Shown here in pieces: positions 42,367-52,068 of a DNA stretch of 64,000 nucleotides. Every line of letters starts with the position of its first letter. Positions within the stretch are counted from its first letter, which is position 1. Made by a program: the position numbers and the translations under genes. The stretch comes from Fodinicurvata sediminis DSM 21159 (lineage in GTDB: Bacteria > Pseudomonadota > Alphaproteobacteria > Kiloniellales > DSM-21159): positions 310,001 to 374,000 of the forward strand of contig NZ_ATVH01000013.1 in the NCBI RefSeq assembly GCF_000420625.1, in the 5' to 3' direction. The notes under the pieces were generated by a model. It saw only the letters and a list, made by a program, of their open reading frames with translations. It was not told the DNA's origin and searched no databases.

Positions 42367-42639
42367 TCAGTCCTTATTCGTCTTGTCCGACTTCTCCTGA
42401 CCTTGATTGCCGCCGCCCGCAAATTGGTTCCAGAAAGCCTTCTGCAGCTGTTCCCAGCCCTGCATCGAACTGGGCAGCCAGGTTTTATAGAGGGTCTCAG
42501 GATCCATGGCCTGCAAACCTGAAAGCATGCGCTTCTCGATTTCCTCCATGGCCGCCTTCTGCATCGGGGCCACGTCCGGAAGGCCCAGGAAGCTGCGGGC
42601 TTCCTCGGGTGTACAATCTATGTCTATCTTGATCTTCAT
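42367..42639 (-). CDS. Small DUF6489-family protein
   Basis: A 90-residue protein with a compact N-terminal part (MKIKIDIDCTPEEARSFLGL) and KRMLSGLQAMDPETLYKTW, and a Gly/Gln/Lys-rich tail. I recognise the N-terminus as DUF6489, of unknown function. The ATG at 42639 is chosen over an upstream extension that lies in the divergent promoter region. It precedes the nitroreductase by 60 bp on the same strand. Confidence 0.75.
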   Translation of the reverse strand: MKIKIDIDCTPEEARSFLGLPDVAPMQKAAMEEIEKRMLSGLQAMDPETLYKTWLPSSMQGWEQLQKAFWNQFAGGGNQGQEKSDKTNKD

Positions 42640-42733
42640 GAGAACTGGCTCCCGCTTTTTGTTTCGACCAGCGTGACAGCGCACCAAAGGAAAGTCGCAG
42701 CCCCTGCTTGTCTGTCCCGCTCCCTGCCCTCCA

Positions 42734-42739
42734 TATAAG
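42734..42739 (+). promoter_or_regulatory. Possible -10 element of the DUF255 gene
   Basis: TATAAG matches the -10 consensus at five of six bases; no good -35 at 16-18 bp (TTGTCT lies 20 bp away). If active, transcription would begin past the ATG at 42740, supporting the start at 42770. Confidence 0.28.
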
Positions 42740-42769
42740 ATGAAACACAGCAGTGCGCAAAGGACAGCC

Positions 42770-44863
42770 ATGACCGAACAGCACACAGCCCAGGACAATC
42801 GACTCGCACGGGAAACCAGCCCCTACCTGTTGCAGCATCGGCACAACCCTGTCGATTGGTACCCTTGGGGTCAGGAGGCCCTGGAGAAGGCGCAGCAGGA
42901 AAACAAGCCGATCCTGTTGTCGGTTGGCTACGCTGCCTGTCACTGGTGCCATGTCATGGCCCATGAATCCTTCGAGAACGCAGAAATCGCCGGGCGGATG
43001 AACCGTCTGTTCGTCAACATCAAGGTGGATCGCGAAGAGCGCCCCGACCTGGACGGAATATACCAGTCCGCGCTGGCCTTGCTTGGCGAACAGGGGGGCT
43101 GGCCTTTGACCATGTTCCTGACACCAGAGGGTGAGCCCTTTTGGGGGGGAACCTATTTTCCTGCAACAGCGCGTTTCGGCCGCCCTGGATTTGTGGATGT
43201 CCTCGACGCCATGTCTCAGGCCTATCACGACAAACCCGAAGCCGTGCAGCAGAATGTAGCGGCCCTGCGTGAAGCCCTGCAGAAGCTCTCACAACCTCAA
43301 TCCGGCGAAGGCATTTCCCTTCAAGCCCATGATCTTGCCGCACGAAGCCTCGTGCGTCACATCGATCCAGTGGAAGGAGGCCTGGGCAGCGCTCCTAAAT
43401 TTCCTCAGCCACCGATCCTGAAGCTGCTCTGGCTGGCCGGCATCCGCAGCGGTCGGGACGAGGAGCGCAATGCCGTACTGAGGACTCTGGAGCGCATGAG
43501 CCAGGGTGGTCTCTACGATCATTTGGGTGGTGGCTATGCCCGCTATGCCACGGACGACAAGTGGCTGGTTCCGCACTTCGAAAAGATGCTCTATGACAAC
43601 GCCCAGATTCTCGACCTTCTGAACGAAGCCTGGAAGGAAACCGGTCACACCCTCTACGCCCTGCGTATCCGTGAAACGGTGGAGTGGCTTCTCCGTGAAA
43701 TGCGGGCCGAACGAGAACCCGGCGGACCACTTTGCGGTGGCTTTGCCAGCTCTCTCGATGCCGACAGCGAGGGAGAAGAAGGTCGCTTCTATGTCTGGAG
43801 CGAAGCGGAAGTCGATCGCATACTCGGACCAGACAGCGCCCTGTTCAAACAGGTCTATGACGTGCAGCCGGGGGGGAACTGGGAAGGCAAAACCATTCTC
43901 AACCGCTCAAAGCATTCTGAATTCCGTTCCGATCAAGAGGAGGAACAACTCGCCCGTGCCCGGGCACGCCTTTTCCAGGAACGCAGCAAGCGTGTCCGCC
44001 CTGGTTGGGACGACAAGGTGCTGGCGGACTGGAACGGATTGACCATATCTGCTCTGGCTCGGGTCGGCTTCACCTTCGCTGAGCCTGAATGGCTAAAGGC
44101 GGCTCAGGACGCCTTCGCCTTTGTCCAGAACGAGATGTCAGACGGAACCCGCCTCTACCACAGCTGGAGGCACGGCCAGCTGCGGCACAAGGGCCTGCTG
44201 GACGACTATGCACAGATGACCGCGGCCGCGTTGACCCTTTACGAGATTACGGGGGACGCCTCTTATCTGACCCAGGCCGAAAGCTGGGCTGACAGCATTG
44301 AAGTTCATTTCAGGGACAAAGCGGGCGGATACTTCATCACGGCGGACGACAGCGACGACGTGGTGATGCGCCCAAAGAATGCTCACGACAATGCCGTTCC
44401 CTCGGGAAATGGCACCCTGGCAGATGTCCTGGCCAGGCTCTATCATCTAACGGGAGAGGAGCGTTATCTTCAGCGTTGTGAAAATCTCCTTGCTGCCTTC
44501 TCCGGTGAACTCCAACGCACCGCCTTTCCCTATGCCACCCTCCTGAACAGCGCCGTGATGCTCCAGGATGCCTTGCAACTTGTCGTTCTCTCGGGTGAAG
44601 ACGGCAAGCAGAACGGGCTTCTGAAAACCATCGCCCTCACCAGCGCACCCAATCGAGTTCTTCTGCAACCACGGAGCCAGAAGCAATTGCCCTCCATCCA
44701 TCCGGCTGCCGGAAAGTCTGCGCTCGATGGACGGGAAACGGTTTACCTCTGTCGTGGGCAAAGCTGTTCACTGCCCTTGCAAGACAAAGCGGAGCTGCGC
44801 CAAGCTCTGCACGAAGAACGCTCGGCTTCCCAAGGCGACCTGTCTGTTCCGCCAACCACCTGA
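42770..44863 (+). CDS. DUF255 thioredoxin-domain protein (YyaL/SPATA20-like)
   Basis: A 697-residue protein with an N-terminal thioredoxin-like domain and a C-terminal (alpha/alpha)6-barrel resembling glycoside hydrolases. The motif [16 protein letters not shown] carries a CXXC at Cys57-Cys60, and [21 protein letters not shown] precedes it. [15 protein letters not shown] and [10 protein letters not shown] are further family motifs. Function is unknown; mammalian SPATA20 is related. The ATG at 42770 follows AAGGAC; an in-frame ATG at 42740 is less likely. Confidence 0.88.
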   Translation: MTEQHTAQDNRLARETSPYLLQHRHNPVDWYPWGQEALEKAQQENKPILLSVGYAACHWCHVMAHESFENAEIAGRMNRLFVNIKVDREERPDLDGIYQSALALLGEQGGWPLTMFLTPEGEPFWGGTYFPATARFGRPGFVDVLDAMSQAYHDKPEAVQQNVAALREALQKLSQPQSGEGISLQAHDLAARSLVRHIDPVEGGLGSAPKFPQPPILKLLWLAGIRSGRDEERNAVLRTLERMSQGGLYDHLGGGYARYATDDKWLVPHFEKMLYDNAQILDLLNEAWKETGHTLYALRIRETVEWLLREMRAEREPGGPLCGGFASSLDADSEGEEGRFYVWSEAEVDRILGPDSALFKQVYDVQPGGNWEGKTILNRSKHSEFRSDQEEEQLARARARLFQERSKRVRPGWDDKVLADWNGLTISALARVGFTFAEPEWLKAAQDAFAFVQNEMSDGTRLYHSWRHGQLRHKGLLDDYAQMTAAALTLYEITGDASYLTQAESWADSIEVHFRDKAGGYFITADDSDDVVMRPKNAHDNAVPSGNGTLADVLARLYHLTGEERYLQRCENLLAAFSGELQRTAFPYATLLNSAVMLQDALQLVVLSGEDGKQNGLLKTIALTSAPNRVLLQPRSQKQLPSIHPAAGKSALDGRETVYLCRGQSCSLPLQDKAELRQALHEERSASQGDLSVPPTT

Positions 44864-44913
44864 AGCCGGTGAATCCCATCCAAATCCCATCACGGAACGA
44901 GGAGAGCATTTCC

Positions 44914-45612
44914 ATGACCGATGTGAAAATCACTTCAAAGGACGGCAGTGGCAGCTTTGCTGGCTATCTGGCCAAACCGAAAGGAACGCCTGCAGCCGGA
45001 ATTGTCGTCATTCAGGAGATTTTCGGCGTCAACAAGGTCATGCAGGACATTTGTGACTGGCTGGCCGGTGAAGGCTATCTGGCCTGCTGTCCCGACCTTT
45101 TCTGGCGCCTGGAGCCCGGTGTCCAGCTGACCGACCAGACCGAAGAGGAGTGGCAGCAGGCTTTCGGCTACATGAAACGCTTCGACCAGGACAAGGGCAT
45201 CGAAGATCTGCAGTCCACAGTGGATTTCCTGAGAAATCACGAGGATTGCACGGGCAAAATCGGTTCGATCGGCTACTGCCTCGGGGGTCGGCTGGCCTTC
45301 ATGATGGCGACCCGCACGGACGCTGATGCCAATGTCAGTTACTACGGGGTTGGACTGGACGACCTGCTGGGTGAAGCCGATTCCATCTCCAGACCCTTGA
45401 TGCTGCATATTGCTTCAGAAGACGAGTTCTTCCCTGCAGAAGGCCGCGAGAAAGTGCAGAAGGAACTGGCAGACCATCCCAAGGTCACCACCCATGTCTA
45501 TCAGGGCAACAACCACGCCTTTGCCCGTGAAGGCGGGAAGCACTACGACCCGCAGGCCGCCGAGACTGCAAACAGCCGGACTCTGGCCTTCCTCAAGTCC
45601 AACCTGAGTTGA
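44914..45612 (+). CDS. Dienelactone hydrolase family protein
   Basis: A 232-residue alpha/beta-hydrolase. The nucleophile is the cysteine in GSIGYCLGGRLAFMMA, and the catalytic histidine is in YQGNNHAFAREGG, as in dienelactone hydrolases of the chlorocatechol pathway. No aromatic-degradation genes are nearby, so a broader esterase role is likely. GAGGAGAG lies just before the ATG at 44914. Followed after 16 bp by a quinone oxidoreductase, probably in one operon. Confidence 0.88.
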   Translation: MTDVKITSKDGSGSFAGYLAKPKGTPAAGIVVIQEIFGVNKVMQDICDWLAGEGYLACCPDLFWRLEPGVQLTDQTEEEWQQAFGYMKRFDQDKGIEDLQSTVDFLRNHEDCTGKIGSIGYCLGGRLAFMMATRTDADANVSYYGVGLDDLLGEADSISRPLMLHIASEDEFFPAEGREKVQKELADHPKVTTHVYQGNNHAFAREGGKHYDPQAAETANSRTLAFLKSNLS

Positions 45613-45628
45613 TCGGAGGTTCAAGAGC

Positions 45629-46606
45629 ATGACCAAAGCCGTCCGCCTGTATGATCATGGAGGCCCTGAGGTTTTCGTCTGGGAAGACGTGGACCTGCCA
45701 TCACCCGGACCGGGAGAAGTGCGCCTGAAGCACGCGGCTGTGGGGCTGAACTACATCGATGTCTATCATAGAACCGGCCTCTATCCGACGGGAGAGCCTC
45801 CCGTGACCATTGGCCTGGAAGCTGCCGGAACGGTCCAGGCGGTCGGTGAAGGCGTTGAGGAGTTGGAAGCGGGCATGCGTGTGGCCTACGCGTCCCCGCC
45901 CATTGGCTCCTATGCACAGGAACGTAACATGCCCGCAGATCGCCTGGTCCGGCTGCCCGATGGCATCGATGACCAGACAGCTGCGGCCATGATGCTGCAG
46001 GGCATGACAGTCCAATACCTCATACGCCGTACCTACCGGGTAAAGGCCGGAGAAACCGTCCTGTTTCATGCCGCAGCTGGCGGAGTCGGTCTGATTGCCT
46101 GCCAGTGGCTCAAGGCGCTGGGGGTCAAGGTCATTGGCACCGTGGGCTCCGATGAAAAGGCCGAGTTGGCCAAGGCTTACGGCTGCACGCACACCATCAA
46201 TTACCGCGATGAGGATTTCGTCGCCAAGGTCAAGGAACTGACACACGGCGTCGGCGTGCCCGTCGTCTATGATTCGATCGGCAAGGAAACTTTCGAGCGT
46301 TCACTGGATTGCCTCCAGCCCCTGGGCACGATGGTTTCGTTCGGGAACGCCTCCGGCCCTGTGGACGCTTTCGATCTGGGCATGCTGGCTGCCAAGGGAT
46401 CCCTGTTCGTAACACGGCCATCGCTGATGACCTACACGGCCAAGCGGGCCGATCTGGTCGCATCTGCGAACGAACTCTTCGAAGTGGTGCAGTCAGGGGC
46501 CGTCAAGATCGAGATCAACCAGACCTACCCCCTCTCGGAAACGGCGCAGGCCCACCGCGATCTGGAAGCACGGAAAACAACCGGCTCAACGATCCTCTTG
46601 CCGTAA
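45629..46606 (+). CDS. NADPH:quinone oxidoreductase, zinc-independent MDR family
   Basis: A 325-residue medium-chain dehydrogenase/reductase. [15 protein letters not shown] and the coenzyme-binding [19 protein letters not shown] are typical of QorA-like quinone reductases, which lack the zinc ligands of alcohol dehydrogenase. It probably reduces quinones or enals with NADPH during oxidative or electrophile stress. GGAGG precedes the ATG. Confidence 0.92.
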   Translation: MTKAVRLYDHGGPEVFVWEDVDLPSPGPGEVRLKHAAVGLNYIDVYHRTGLYPTGEPPVTIGLEAAGTVQAVGEGVEELEAGMRVAYASPPIGSYAQERNMPADRLVRLPDGIDDQTAAAMMLQGMTVQYLIRRTYRVKAGETVLFHAAAGGVGLIACQWLKALGVKVIGTVGSDEKAELAKAYGCTHTINYRDEDFVAKVKELTHGVGVPVVYDSIGKETFERSLDCLQPLGTMVSFGNASGPVDAFDLGMLAAKGSLFVTRPSLMTYTAKRADLVASANELFEVVQSGAVKIEINQTYPLSETAQAHRDLEARKTTGSTILLP

Positions 46607-46618
46607 GCGCGAAAATTT

Positions 46619-46671
46619 GGGGCAGGACGGGTGAACTAAAGCCGTTCTGTCCCGAGCGGCCTCAGGGCCGC
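46619..46671. terminator. Tandem hairpins between convergent quinone reductase gene and rho
   Basis: Hairpin one pairs CAGGACGG (46623-46630) with CCGTTCTG (46642-46649), one G-U pair, extended by GGG/CCC past a one-base bulge. Hairpin two is GCGGCC-TCAG-GGCCGC (46656-46671), a perfect 6-bp stem nine bases past the rho stop. No long T-run. Likely serves both genes. Confidence 0.5.
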
Positions 46672-46679
46672 GGGCTACG

Positions 46680-47936
46680 CTACTGGTTCATGGAGGCGAA
46701 GAAGTCTGCGTTGTTCTTGGACTGCTTCAGCTTGTCCAGCAGGAACTCCATGGAATCCACCGTGCCCATGGGCATCAGGATCCGGCGCAGCACCCACATC
46801 TTCGACAGGGTGTTCTTTTCGACAAGCATCTCTTCCTTGCGGGTACCGGACTTGGCGATGTCGATGGCCGGGAAGGTCCGTTTGTCAGCCAGCTTGCGGT
46901 CCAGGACAATTTCAGAGTTTCCGGTGCCCTTGAACTCCTCGAAGATCACCTCGTCCATGCGGCTTCCGGTATCCACCAGAGCCGTACCGATGATCGTCAG
47001 GCTACCGCCCTCCTCGACGTTGCGCGCGGCACCGAAGAAACGCTTCGGCCTCTGCAGCGCATTGGCATCCACACCACCGGTGAGAACCTTGCCCGAGGAT
47101 GGCACGACGGTGTTGTAGGCGCGTGCCAGGCGCGTGATGGAATCCAGCAGGATCACGACATCCTTCTTGTGCTCCACCAACCGCTTGGCCTTCTCGATCA
47201 CCATCTCGGCGACCTGGACATGGCGCTGGGCTGGCTCGTCGAAAGTCGAGGAGACAACTTCGCCCTTAACGGAGCGGTCCATGTCCGTCACCTCTTCGGG
47301 CCGCTCGTCGATCAGCAGGACAATCATGTAGATGTCAGGATGATTGGTGGCGATCGAGCGTGCCAGATTCTGCAGAATCATGGTCTTGCCGGTGCGCGGC
47401 GGAGCCACGATCAGGCCGCGCTGTCCCTTGCCCAGAGGTGTCGTCAGGTCGATCACACGGCTGGTCATATCGCGGATCGTTGGATCCTCGACTTCCAGGT
47501 TCAGCTTCTCTTCCGGATACAGCGGGGTCAGGTTATCGAAATTGATGCGATGGCGCGTGGCTTCCGTCGGATCGAAGTTGATCGAATTGACCTTGAGAAG
47601 CGCGAAATAGCGCTCCCCATCCTTCGGTGAGCGTATTTCGCCCTCAACCGTATCGCCCGTCCGCAGACCGAAACGTCGCACTTGGCTTGGGCTGACATAG
47701 ATGTCATCCGGCCCGGGCAGGTAGTTGGACTCCGGACTGCGCAGGAACCCGAAACCATCCGGAAGCACCTCGAGAACGCCCGAGCCATAGATGGCAACGT
47801 CGTTCTCGGCCAGCTGCTTGAGAATGGCAAACATCATGTCCTGCTTGCGCAGGGTTCCAGCATTCTCGATTTCCAGTTCCTCGGCAAAGGCCAGGAGATC
47901 TGCCGGTGACTTGGCTTTGAGTTCTGCGAGATTCAT
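46680..47936 (-). CDS. rho: Transcription termination factor Rho
   Basis: A 418-residue hexameric RNA helicase that ends transcription. The RNA-binding OSB fold includes [30 protein letters not shown] (read in parts), and Walker A is APPRTGKT within [28 protein letters not shown] and [13 protein letters not shown] follow. A 248-bp untranslated leader precedes it, and hemJ lies upstream on the same strand. Confidence 0.98.
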   Translation of the reverse strand: MNLAELKAKSPADLLAFAEELEIENAGTLRKQDMMFAILKQLAENDVAIYGSGVLEVLPDGFGFLRSPESNYLPGPDDIYVSPSQVRRFGLRTGDTVEGEIRSPKDGERYFALLKVNSINFDPTEATRHRINFDNLTPLYPEEKLNLEVEDPTIRDMTSRVIDLTTPLGKGQRGLIVAPPRTGKTMILQNLARSIATNHPDIYMIVLLIDERPEEVTDMDRSVKGEVVSSTFDEPAQRHVQVAEMVIEKAKRLVEHKKDVVILLDSITRLARAYNTVVPSSGKVLTGGVDANALQRPKRFFGAARNVEEGGSLTIIGTALVDTGSRMDEVIFEEFKGTGNSEIVLDRKLADKRTFPAIDIAKSGTRKEEMLVEKNTLSKMWVLRRILMPMGTVDSMEFLLDKLKQSKNNADFFASMNQ

Positions 47937-48132
47937 TGTGGGTGCTCTGACGCGTGTTGGCTTGGAAGGCCGATGAGCGTTGAAGAAGTCCGCTCTGTCG
48001 CCGAATGGGAAGGATCAGTTGCCTTTACGGATCAGGAAACTGCGTCGATTATCTCGACGCCACGTTCTTCAGGGATCCGTATCTTGATTCTGAAGGGAAA
48101 TCGTCCAGGCGGTCGACCTGCACTTGTCAGTA

Positions 48133-48161
48133 GTCTTATGCAACTGCCCTTTACAAGTCAA
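48133..48161 (-). promoter_or_regulatory. Putative rho promoter
   Basis: On the minus strand -35 TTGACT (48156-48161), a 17-bp spacer and a weak -10 TAAGAC (48133-48138). It would give a leader of about 190 nt, in keeping with the autoregulated leaders known for rho genes. Confidence 0.42.
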
Positions 48162-48184
48162 GCCCAACCGGACTCTTTCCGGCT

Positions 48185-48625
48185 TCAGAACGGCTTTGCC
48201 ACAGCCAGCAGTACGATTATCACCATCAAAACAGTGGGGATTTCATTCATGAAACGGTAAAAGCGTGCGGGATGACGGTTCCGGTCGGCCTCAAAGTCCT
48301 TGCGCCAACGGGCCATGAAACCGTGCATGGCAAACATGCCCAGCAACAGCAGAATCTTTGCGTGCAACCAACCCTGCTGGAAGATTCCTGGTGTGGCAAG
48401 CAGCAGAAGGCCAAAAACCAGGCTGGCGATCATGGCTGGTGTTGTGATGGCTCTGAGAAGGCGGCGCTCCATCACCTTGAAGGTCTCGGACATCTCGCTG
48501 TGCGGCTCTGTTCCGGCATGATAGACAAAGAGACGCGGCAAGTAGAGAAGCCCAGCCATCCAGGCAATGACAGAAATGACATGGAGCGCCTTGATCCAAG
48601 GATAGGCATCAGCAAGCCAGGTCAT
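48185..48625 (-). CDS. hemJ: Protoporphyrinogen IX oxidase HemJ
   Basis: A 146-residue inner membrane protein with four predicted helices. It oxidises protoporphyrinogen to protoporphyrin in haem synthesis. YPWIKALHVISVIAWMAGL carries the conserved His in helix one, and LPRLFVYHAG follows. MARWRKDFEADRNRH and FYRFMNEIPTVLM complete the signature. It lies 12 bp after hemH, consistent with a hemE-hemH-hemJ operon. Confidence 0.93.
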   Translation of the reverse strand: MTWLADAYPWIKALHVISVIAWMAGLLYLPRLFVYHAGTEPHSEMSETFKVMERRLLRAITTPAMIASLVFGLLLLATPGIFQQGWLHAKILLLLGMFAMHGFMARWRKDFEADRNRHPARFYRFMNEIPTVLMVIIVLLAVAKPF

Positions 48626-48637
48626 GGATACTCCTCT

Positions 48638-49696
48638 TCAAGCCTGTTCTTTCGTCTCGAGCCAGCCTGAAAGCTCCCGCTTCAGGAGTCCAGTCAACAT
48701 GTCCATATGGGACTGGCTGTCATTGAGACAGGGGATATAGGTAAATTCCTCCCCTCCATTTTCCATGAAGGTTTCACGCAGTCCAATATTCAGCTCTTCC
48801 AGGGTTTCCACACAGTCGGCAGCAAATCCTGGACTGATGACAGCCAGGCGCCGTGTTCCCTGGCGCGCAAGTTCTGCCGTGGTAACATCAGCATAGGGCT
48901 GCAACCATTCCTTGGGCCCGAAACGCGACTGGAAGACGATCTGCACGGGTGGGGCACTCTTTCCAAGTCTTTCCCCAAGCAGACGGGCCGTTTTCTGACA
49001 GTGGCAGTGATAGGGATCGCCCTTGTCCAGGTTCTCGCGGGGCAAGCCATGAAAAGATACGAGCAGCTTCTCGGGTTCCCAGGACAGTTTCTCCAGTTGT
49101 TCCGTGACGCTCTGTGCCAGTGCGTCGATGTAACCCGGCGCATCATGATACGAGGGCGCTGTCCTCAGGCTCGGCTGCCAGCGTAACTGCAGTTGCGCAC
49201 GGAACACCATGTCACAAGCTGATGCGGTCGTTGCAGCGCTATACTGAGGATAGAGAGGAAATATCAGGATGCGACGGCAGCCTGCTTCATTCAGCCTGGC
49301 GAAGACCTCGTCGATGCTCGGCCTTCCATAGCGCATGGCCCAGTCCACGACGACCTTGTCCTGGGTTTCCGGATCTTGCGAGAAGGTTTCCGCTATGGCC
49401 TCTGCTTGGCTGCGAGTAATAGTGCGCAGCGGAGATTCATTCTTCTCGCGGTTCCATATCTTTTCATAGGCTTCACCGCTACGCTGTGGCCTGCGGCTCA
49501 AGATGACGGCCTGCAGCAGAGGCTGCCAAAGCAGACTGGGCAGCTCAATAACCCGCTTGTCGCTCAGAAACTGGGAGAGATAACGCCGCATAGAGCGATA
49601 ATCCGTGCCATCCGGCGTGCCAAGATTGACAAGCAGGACTCCGATCTTGCCAAGGGGAACCTTTGGGTGGTCGGCTGGAAAAGCTGTCTCCTGCAT
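48638..49696 (-). CDS. hemH: Ferrochelatase
   Basis: A 352-residue enzyme that inserts iron into protoporphyrin IX. KIGVLLVNLGTPDGTDY, FPLYPQYSAATTAS and LVSFHGLPRENLDKGDPYH contain the conserved metal- and porphyrin-site residues, including the catalytic His. I chose the ATG at 49696 with AGGA nine bases upstream; an in-frame ATG at 49723 would add nine residues but has no ribosome binding site. Confidence 0.94.
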   Translation of the reverse strand: MQETAFPADHPKVPLGKIGVLLVNLGTPDGTDYRSMRRYLSQFLSDKRVIELPSLLWQPLLQAVILSRRPQRSGEAYEKIWNREKNESPLRTITRSQAEAIAETFSQDPETQDKVVVDWAMRYGRPSIDEVFARLNEAGCRRILIFPLYPQYSAATTASACDMVFRAQLQLRWQPSLRTAPSYHDAPGYIDALAQSVTEQLEKLSWEPEKLLVSFHGLPRENLDKGDPYHCHCQKTARLLGERLGKSAPPVQIVFQSRFGPKEWLQPYADVTTAELARQGTRRLAVISPGFAADCVETLEELNIGLRETFMENGGEEFTYIPCLNDSQSHMDMLTGLLKRELSGWLETKEQA

Positions 49697-49772
49697 TGCC
49701 GCGATCCTGCTGTGGCTTCTCATGATACACCGAAAACTAGAACGCTCCGCTTCACTGGAAAGGGCGGATGTC

Positions 49773-50804
49773 CTACTGTGCGCTTTTGCCGCGAAGAACC
49801 TCCAGCATCCTGTTCACATTCTCGGGCGGAGTGGCCTTATCGATCCCATGTCCCAGGTTGAAGATGAAGGGACCCTTGCCCAGAACACTCACCAACCGCC
49901 GTGTGGCTTCATCCAGGACCGTTCCTCCAGCCATCAGGCATGCCGGATCCAGATTGCCCTGAAGCGCCACATGAGGCTGCAGGTTATCCCTTGCCCACTC
50001 CAGTGGAACCGAACTGTCCAGAGAAAGAGCCTGGGCCCCGCTTTCCATGGCACATTCCTGGTACAGGACACCGGCACCCCGCGGGAAAAAGATGACCGGA
50101 ACCCCGGGACAGGCTTCATGGATTTTCTCGATGATGCGGCGTGAAGGTGCAAGCGACCAACGCCGAAATCCTTCATCAGTCCAGATTCCGGCCCAGGAAT
50201 CGAATAGCTGGACGGTTTCTGCCCCCGCCAGGACCTGCTGGATGAGGTATTCGCTGGTCACGTCAACCAACAGATCGATCAGCTTTTCGAAACCAGCAGG
50301 ATCTCGATAGGCCCAAAGCCTGGACTTGAAGAAATCGCGACTGGACCCTCCCTCGATCATGTAGCTGGCCACGGTCCAGGGGGCGCCGGCAAATCCCAGA
50401 CGTGTAACCTCCTGGGGCACGGATTGACTCAGGCGTTTGAGAGTTTCGTAGACCGGTTGCAGTCTTTCATGGAAAGCCGAGGTGGACAGCCGTGACAGAT
50501 CGGCTGTCTCATCCAGGGGTTCCAGGCGCGGACCCAGGCCTTCCTCGAACCAGAGCTTCTGCCCCAGGGCCTGCGGAACGACAAGAATGTCCGAGAAGAG
50601 GATGGCACCATCCAGGCCATAGCGGCGAATTGGCTGTAGTGTGACTTCTTCCGCCATCTCCGGTGTTTTGCAGAGATCCAGGAAAGATCCGGCCTGGCTT
50701 CTGAGCTCACGGTATTCCGGCAGGTAGCGTCCAGCCTGGCGCATCATCCAAACAGGTGGCGGATCGAGGGTTTCCCCTGCGAGGGCACGGAGTAGAGGTT
50801 TCAA
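49773..50804 (-). CDS. hemE: Uroporphyrinogen decarboxylase
   Basis: A 343-residue enzyme that makes coproporphyrinogen III from uroporphyrinogen III. The signature segments PPVWMMRQAGRYLPEYR and ILFSDILVVPQALG are near the N-terminus, and FNLGHGIDKATPPENV near the C-terminus. It heads the hemE-hemH-hemJ group and borders the putative origin, as in Caulobacter. Confidence 0.97.
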   Translation of the reverse strand: MKPLLRALAGETLDPPPVWMMRQAGRYLPEYRELRSQAGSFLDLCKTPEMAEEVTLQPIRRYGLDGAILFSDILVVPQALGQKLWFEEGLGPRLEPLDETADLSRLSTSAFHERLQPVYETLKRLSQSVPQEVTRLGFAGAPWTVASYMIEGGSSRDFFKSRLWAYRDPAGFEKLIDLLVDVTSEYLIQQVLAGAETVQLFDSWAGIWTDEGFRRWSLAPSRRIIEKIHEACPGVPVIFFPRGAGVLYQECAMESGAQALSLDSSVPLEWARDNLQPHVALQGNLDPACLMAGGTVLDEATRRLVSVLGKGPFIFNLGHGIDKATPPENVNRMLEVLRGKSAQ

Positions 50805-50859
50805 TCAAAGATCCACTTAGCAGGAAGCCAGGACAGAAGGATCCACAGTCCTACTATCA

Positions 50860-50865
50860 ATTATA
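50860..50865 (-). promoter_or_regulatory. Possible hemE -10 element inside the putative origin
   Basis: A perfect TATAAT on the minus strand, about 56 bp before the hemE start, without a good -35 at 16-18 bp. It lies in the AT-rich patch, so chance is possible. Confidence 0.33.
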
Positions 50866-51180
50866 TTATTAAGAAAGGAATCTGGAGTCGTTGTAGGATG
50901 GTGGAAAGCTGGGGATTAATTTTCATCATCAGGTCTGTCCACAGCTTGGTGCAAGTTGCCTGAAACAGTTCTTTTCTGAGGATGCATCTGAGCATAATCC
51001 AAGAATCATGCATGGTTTTTCGGGCTTTCAAGGCGGCTGTGAAAAGCGTGAAGAAATGGAGTTCATGGTCAGACAAGGAGACTTTCATCCACTGGATCCA
51101 GAGCGGTTTTGCTGGACAATCAACAGGGGACAAGCCTTCGCATGGAATCCTGCGCTATGGGTATGCTTTTCGGGTAGGCT

Positions 51181-51208
51181 TTGATTGCGTAATGCTTATC
51201 CCCATAAT
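51181..51208 (+). promoter_or_regulatory. Putative ppsR promoter overlapping a DnaA-like box
   Basis: TTGATT (51181-51186), a 16-bp spacer and CATAAT (51203-51208; five of six), about 33 bp before the ppsR start. The DnaA-like box TTATCCCCA (51196-51204) overlaps the spacer. Confidence 0.42.
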
Positions 51209-51240
51209 CCCCTATCTGTCCCCTTGGGTATGCCTGTGAC

Positions 51241-52068
51241 ATGACCTTGCATCATCATCTCCACCTGGTCTCCGATTCCACCGGAGAAACCGTCAATTCT
51301 GTTGCCCGGGCCTGTGTTGCCCAGTTCGAGGGCATTGAACCGCAGGAGCACATCTGGACACTGGTCCGCACACGGGGCCATGTGGAAAAGATTGTCGAAC
51401 ATATTCGCCGGGAACCTGGCCCGGTTGTCTACACCATGGTGGACGAGGGATTGCGGCGCCTCCTGGAAGAGAACTGTCGTACCATCGGCGTGCCTTGCGT
51501 GGCGGTTCTGGATCCGGTCATGCATGCACTCGGTCTGCACTATGAACGCACCAGCGTGGGCCGTCCCGGCAAGCAGCACACGCTCGACAATGAATATTTC
51601 GATCGCATTGAAGCCATGAATTTCGCGCTTGCCCATGATGACGGGCAATTGAACGAAGATTTGACGCTGGCGGATGTCGTGCTGGTCGGTGTATCGCGCA
51701 CTTCAAAGACACCGACCTGCGTCTACCTGGCACAAAGAGGTGTACGTGCGGCAAATGTTCCTTATGTACCGGACGTTCCCCTGCCCGAGGCGTTGTTTCA
51801 ACTTCAGGGCACGCTGATAATTGGTCTGACAAAGGATCCGGCACGATTGGTCGACATAAGAAGAAGCCGGCTGCGTGTCATGAATGACCGGGATGAAGCT
51901 GGAAATTACGCCGATATCGATTCCGTGACAGAGGAGGTCAAGGAAGCTCGGCGGCTCTATGCACGCCATCACTGGCCCGTCATAGATGTCACCCGCCGTT
52001 CGATCGAGGAAACCGCTGCGGCTATCCTGACCCTTTATCAGCGCCATCGTGCGAAGGCAGCAGAATGA
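51241..52068 (+). CDS. ppsR: Pyruvate, water/phosphate dikinase regulatory protein (DUF299)
   Basis: A 275-residue bifunctional kinase/pyrophosphorylase that inactivates and reactivates PEP synthase or pyruvate, phosphate dikinase by threonine phosphorylation. The family starts with HLHLVSDSTGETVNSVARA; the P-loop-like GVSRTSKTPTCVYLAQRG is the nucleotide-binding motif. The target dikinase is not in the window, so which one is regulated is unknown. It overlaps maf by four bases (ATGA). Confidence 0.94.
   Translation: MTLHHHLHLVSDSTGETVNSVARACVAQFEGIEPQEHIWTLVRTRGHVEKIVEHIRREPGPVVYTMVDEGLRRLLEENCRTIGVPCVAVLDPVMHALGLHYERTSVGRPGKQHTLDNEYFDRIEAMNFALAHDDGQLNEDLTLADVVLVGVSRTSKTPTCVYLAQRGVRAANVPYVPDVPLPEALFQLQGTLIIGLTKDPARLVDIRRSRLRVMNDRDEAGNYADIDSVTEEVKEARRLYARHHWPVIDVTRRSIEETAAAILTLYQRHRAKAAE

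Larger units (their letters stand above)
50805..51240. other. Putative chromosomal replication origin (oriC)
   Basis: The only long gene-free stretch in the window (436 bp), between divergent hemE and ppsR, which is the position of the Caulobacter origin. It has an AT-rich patch (about 50853-50876). Near-consensus DnaA boxes on the plus strand are TTATCCCCA at 51196-51204 (one mismatch to TTATCCACA) and, with two or three mismatches, AGATCCACT 50809-50817, GGATCCACA 50839-50847, CTGTCCACA 50935-50943 and TCATCCACT 51085-51093. GANTC methylation sites occur at 50878, 50885, 51003 and 51145. No perfect DnaA box was seen. Short open frames inside lack coding features. Confidence 0.6.

Noticed and set aside
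50861-51239. Two short open frames in the hemE-ppsR gap
   Set aside because: No ribosome binding sites, unusual composition and overlapping frames on opposite strands; the region looks non-coding.
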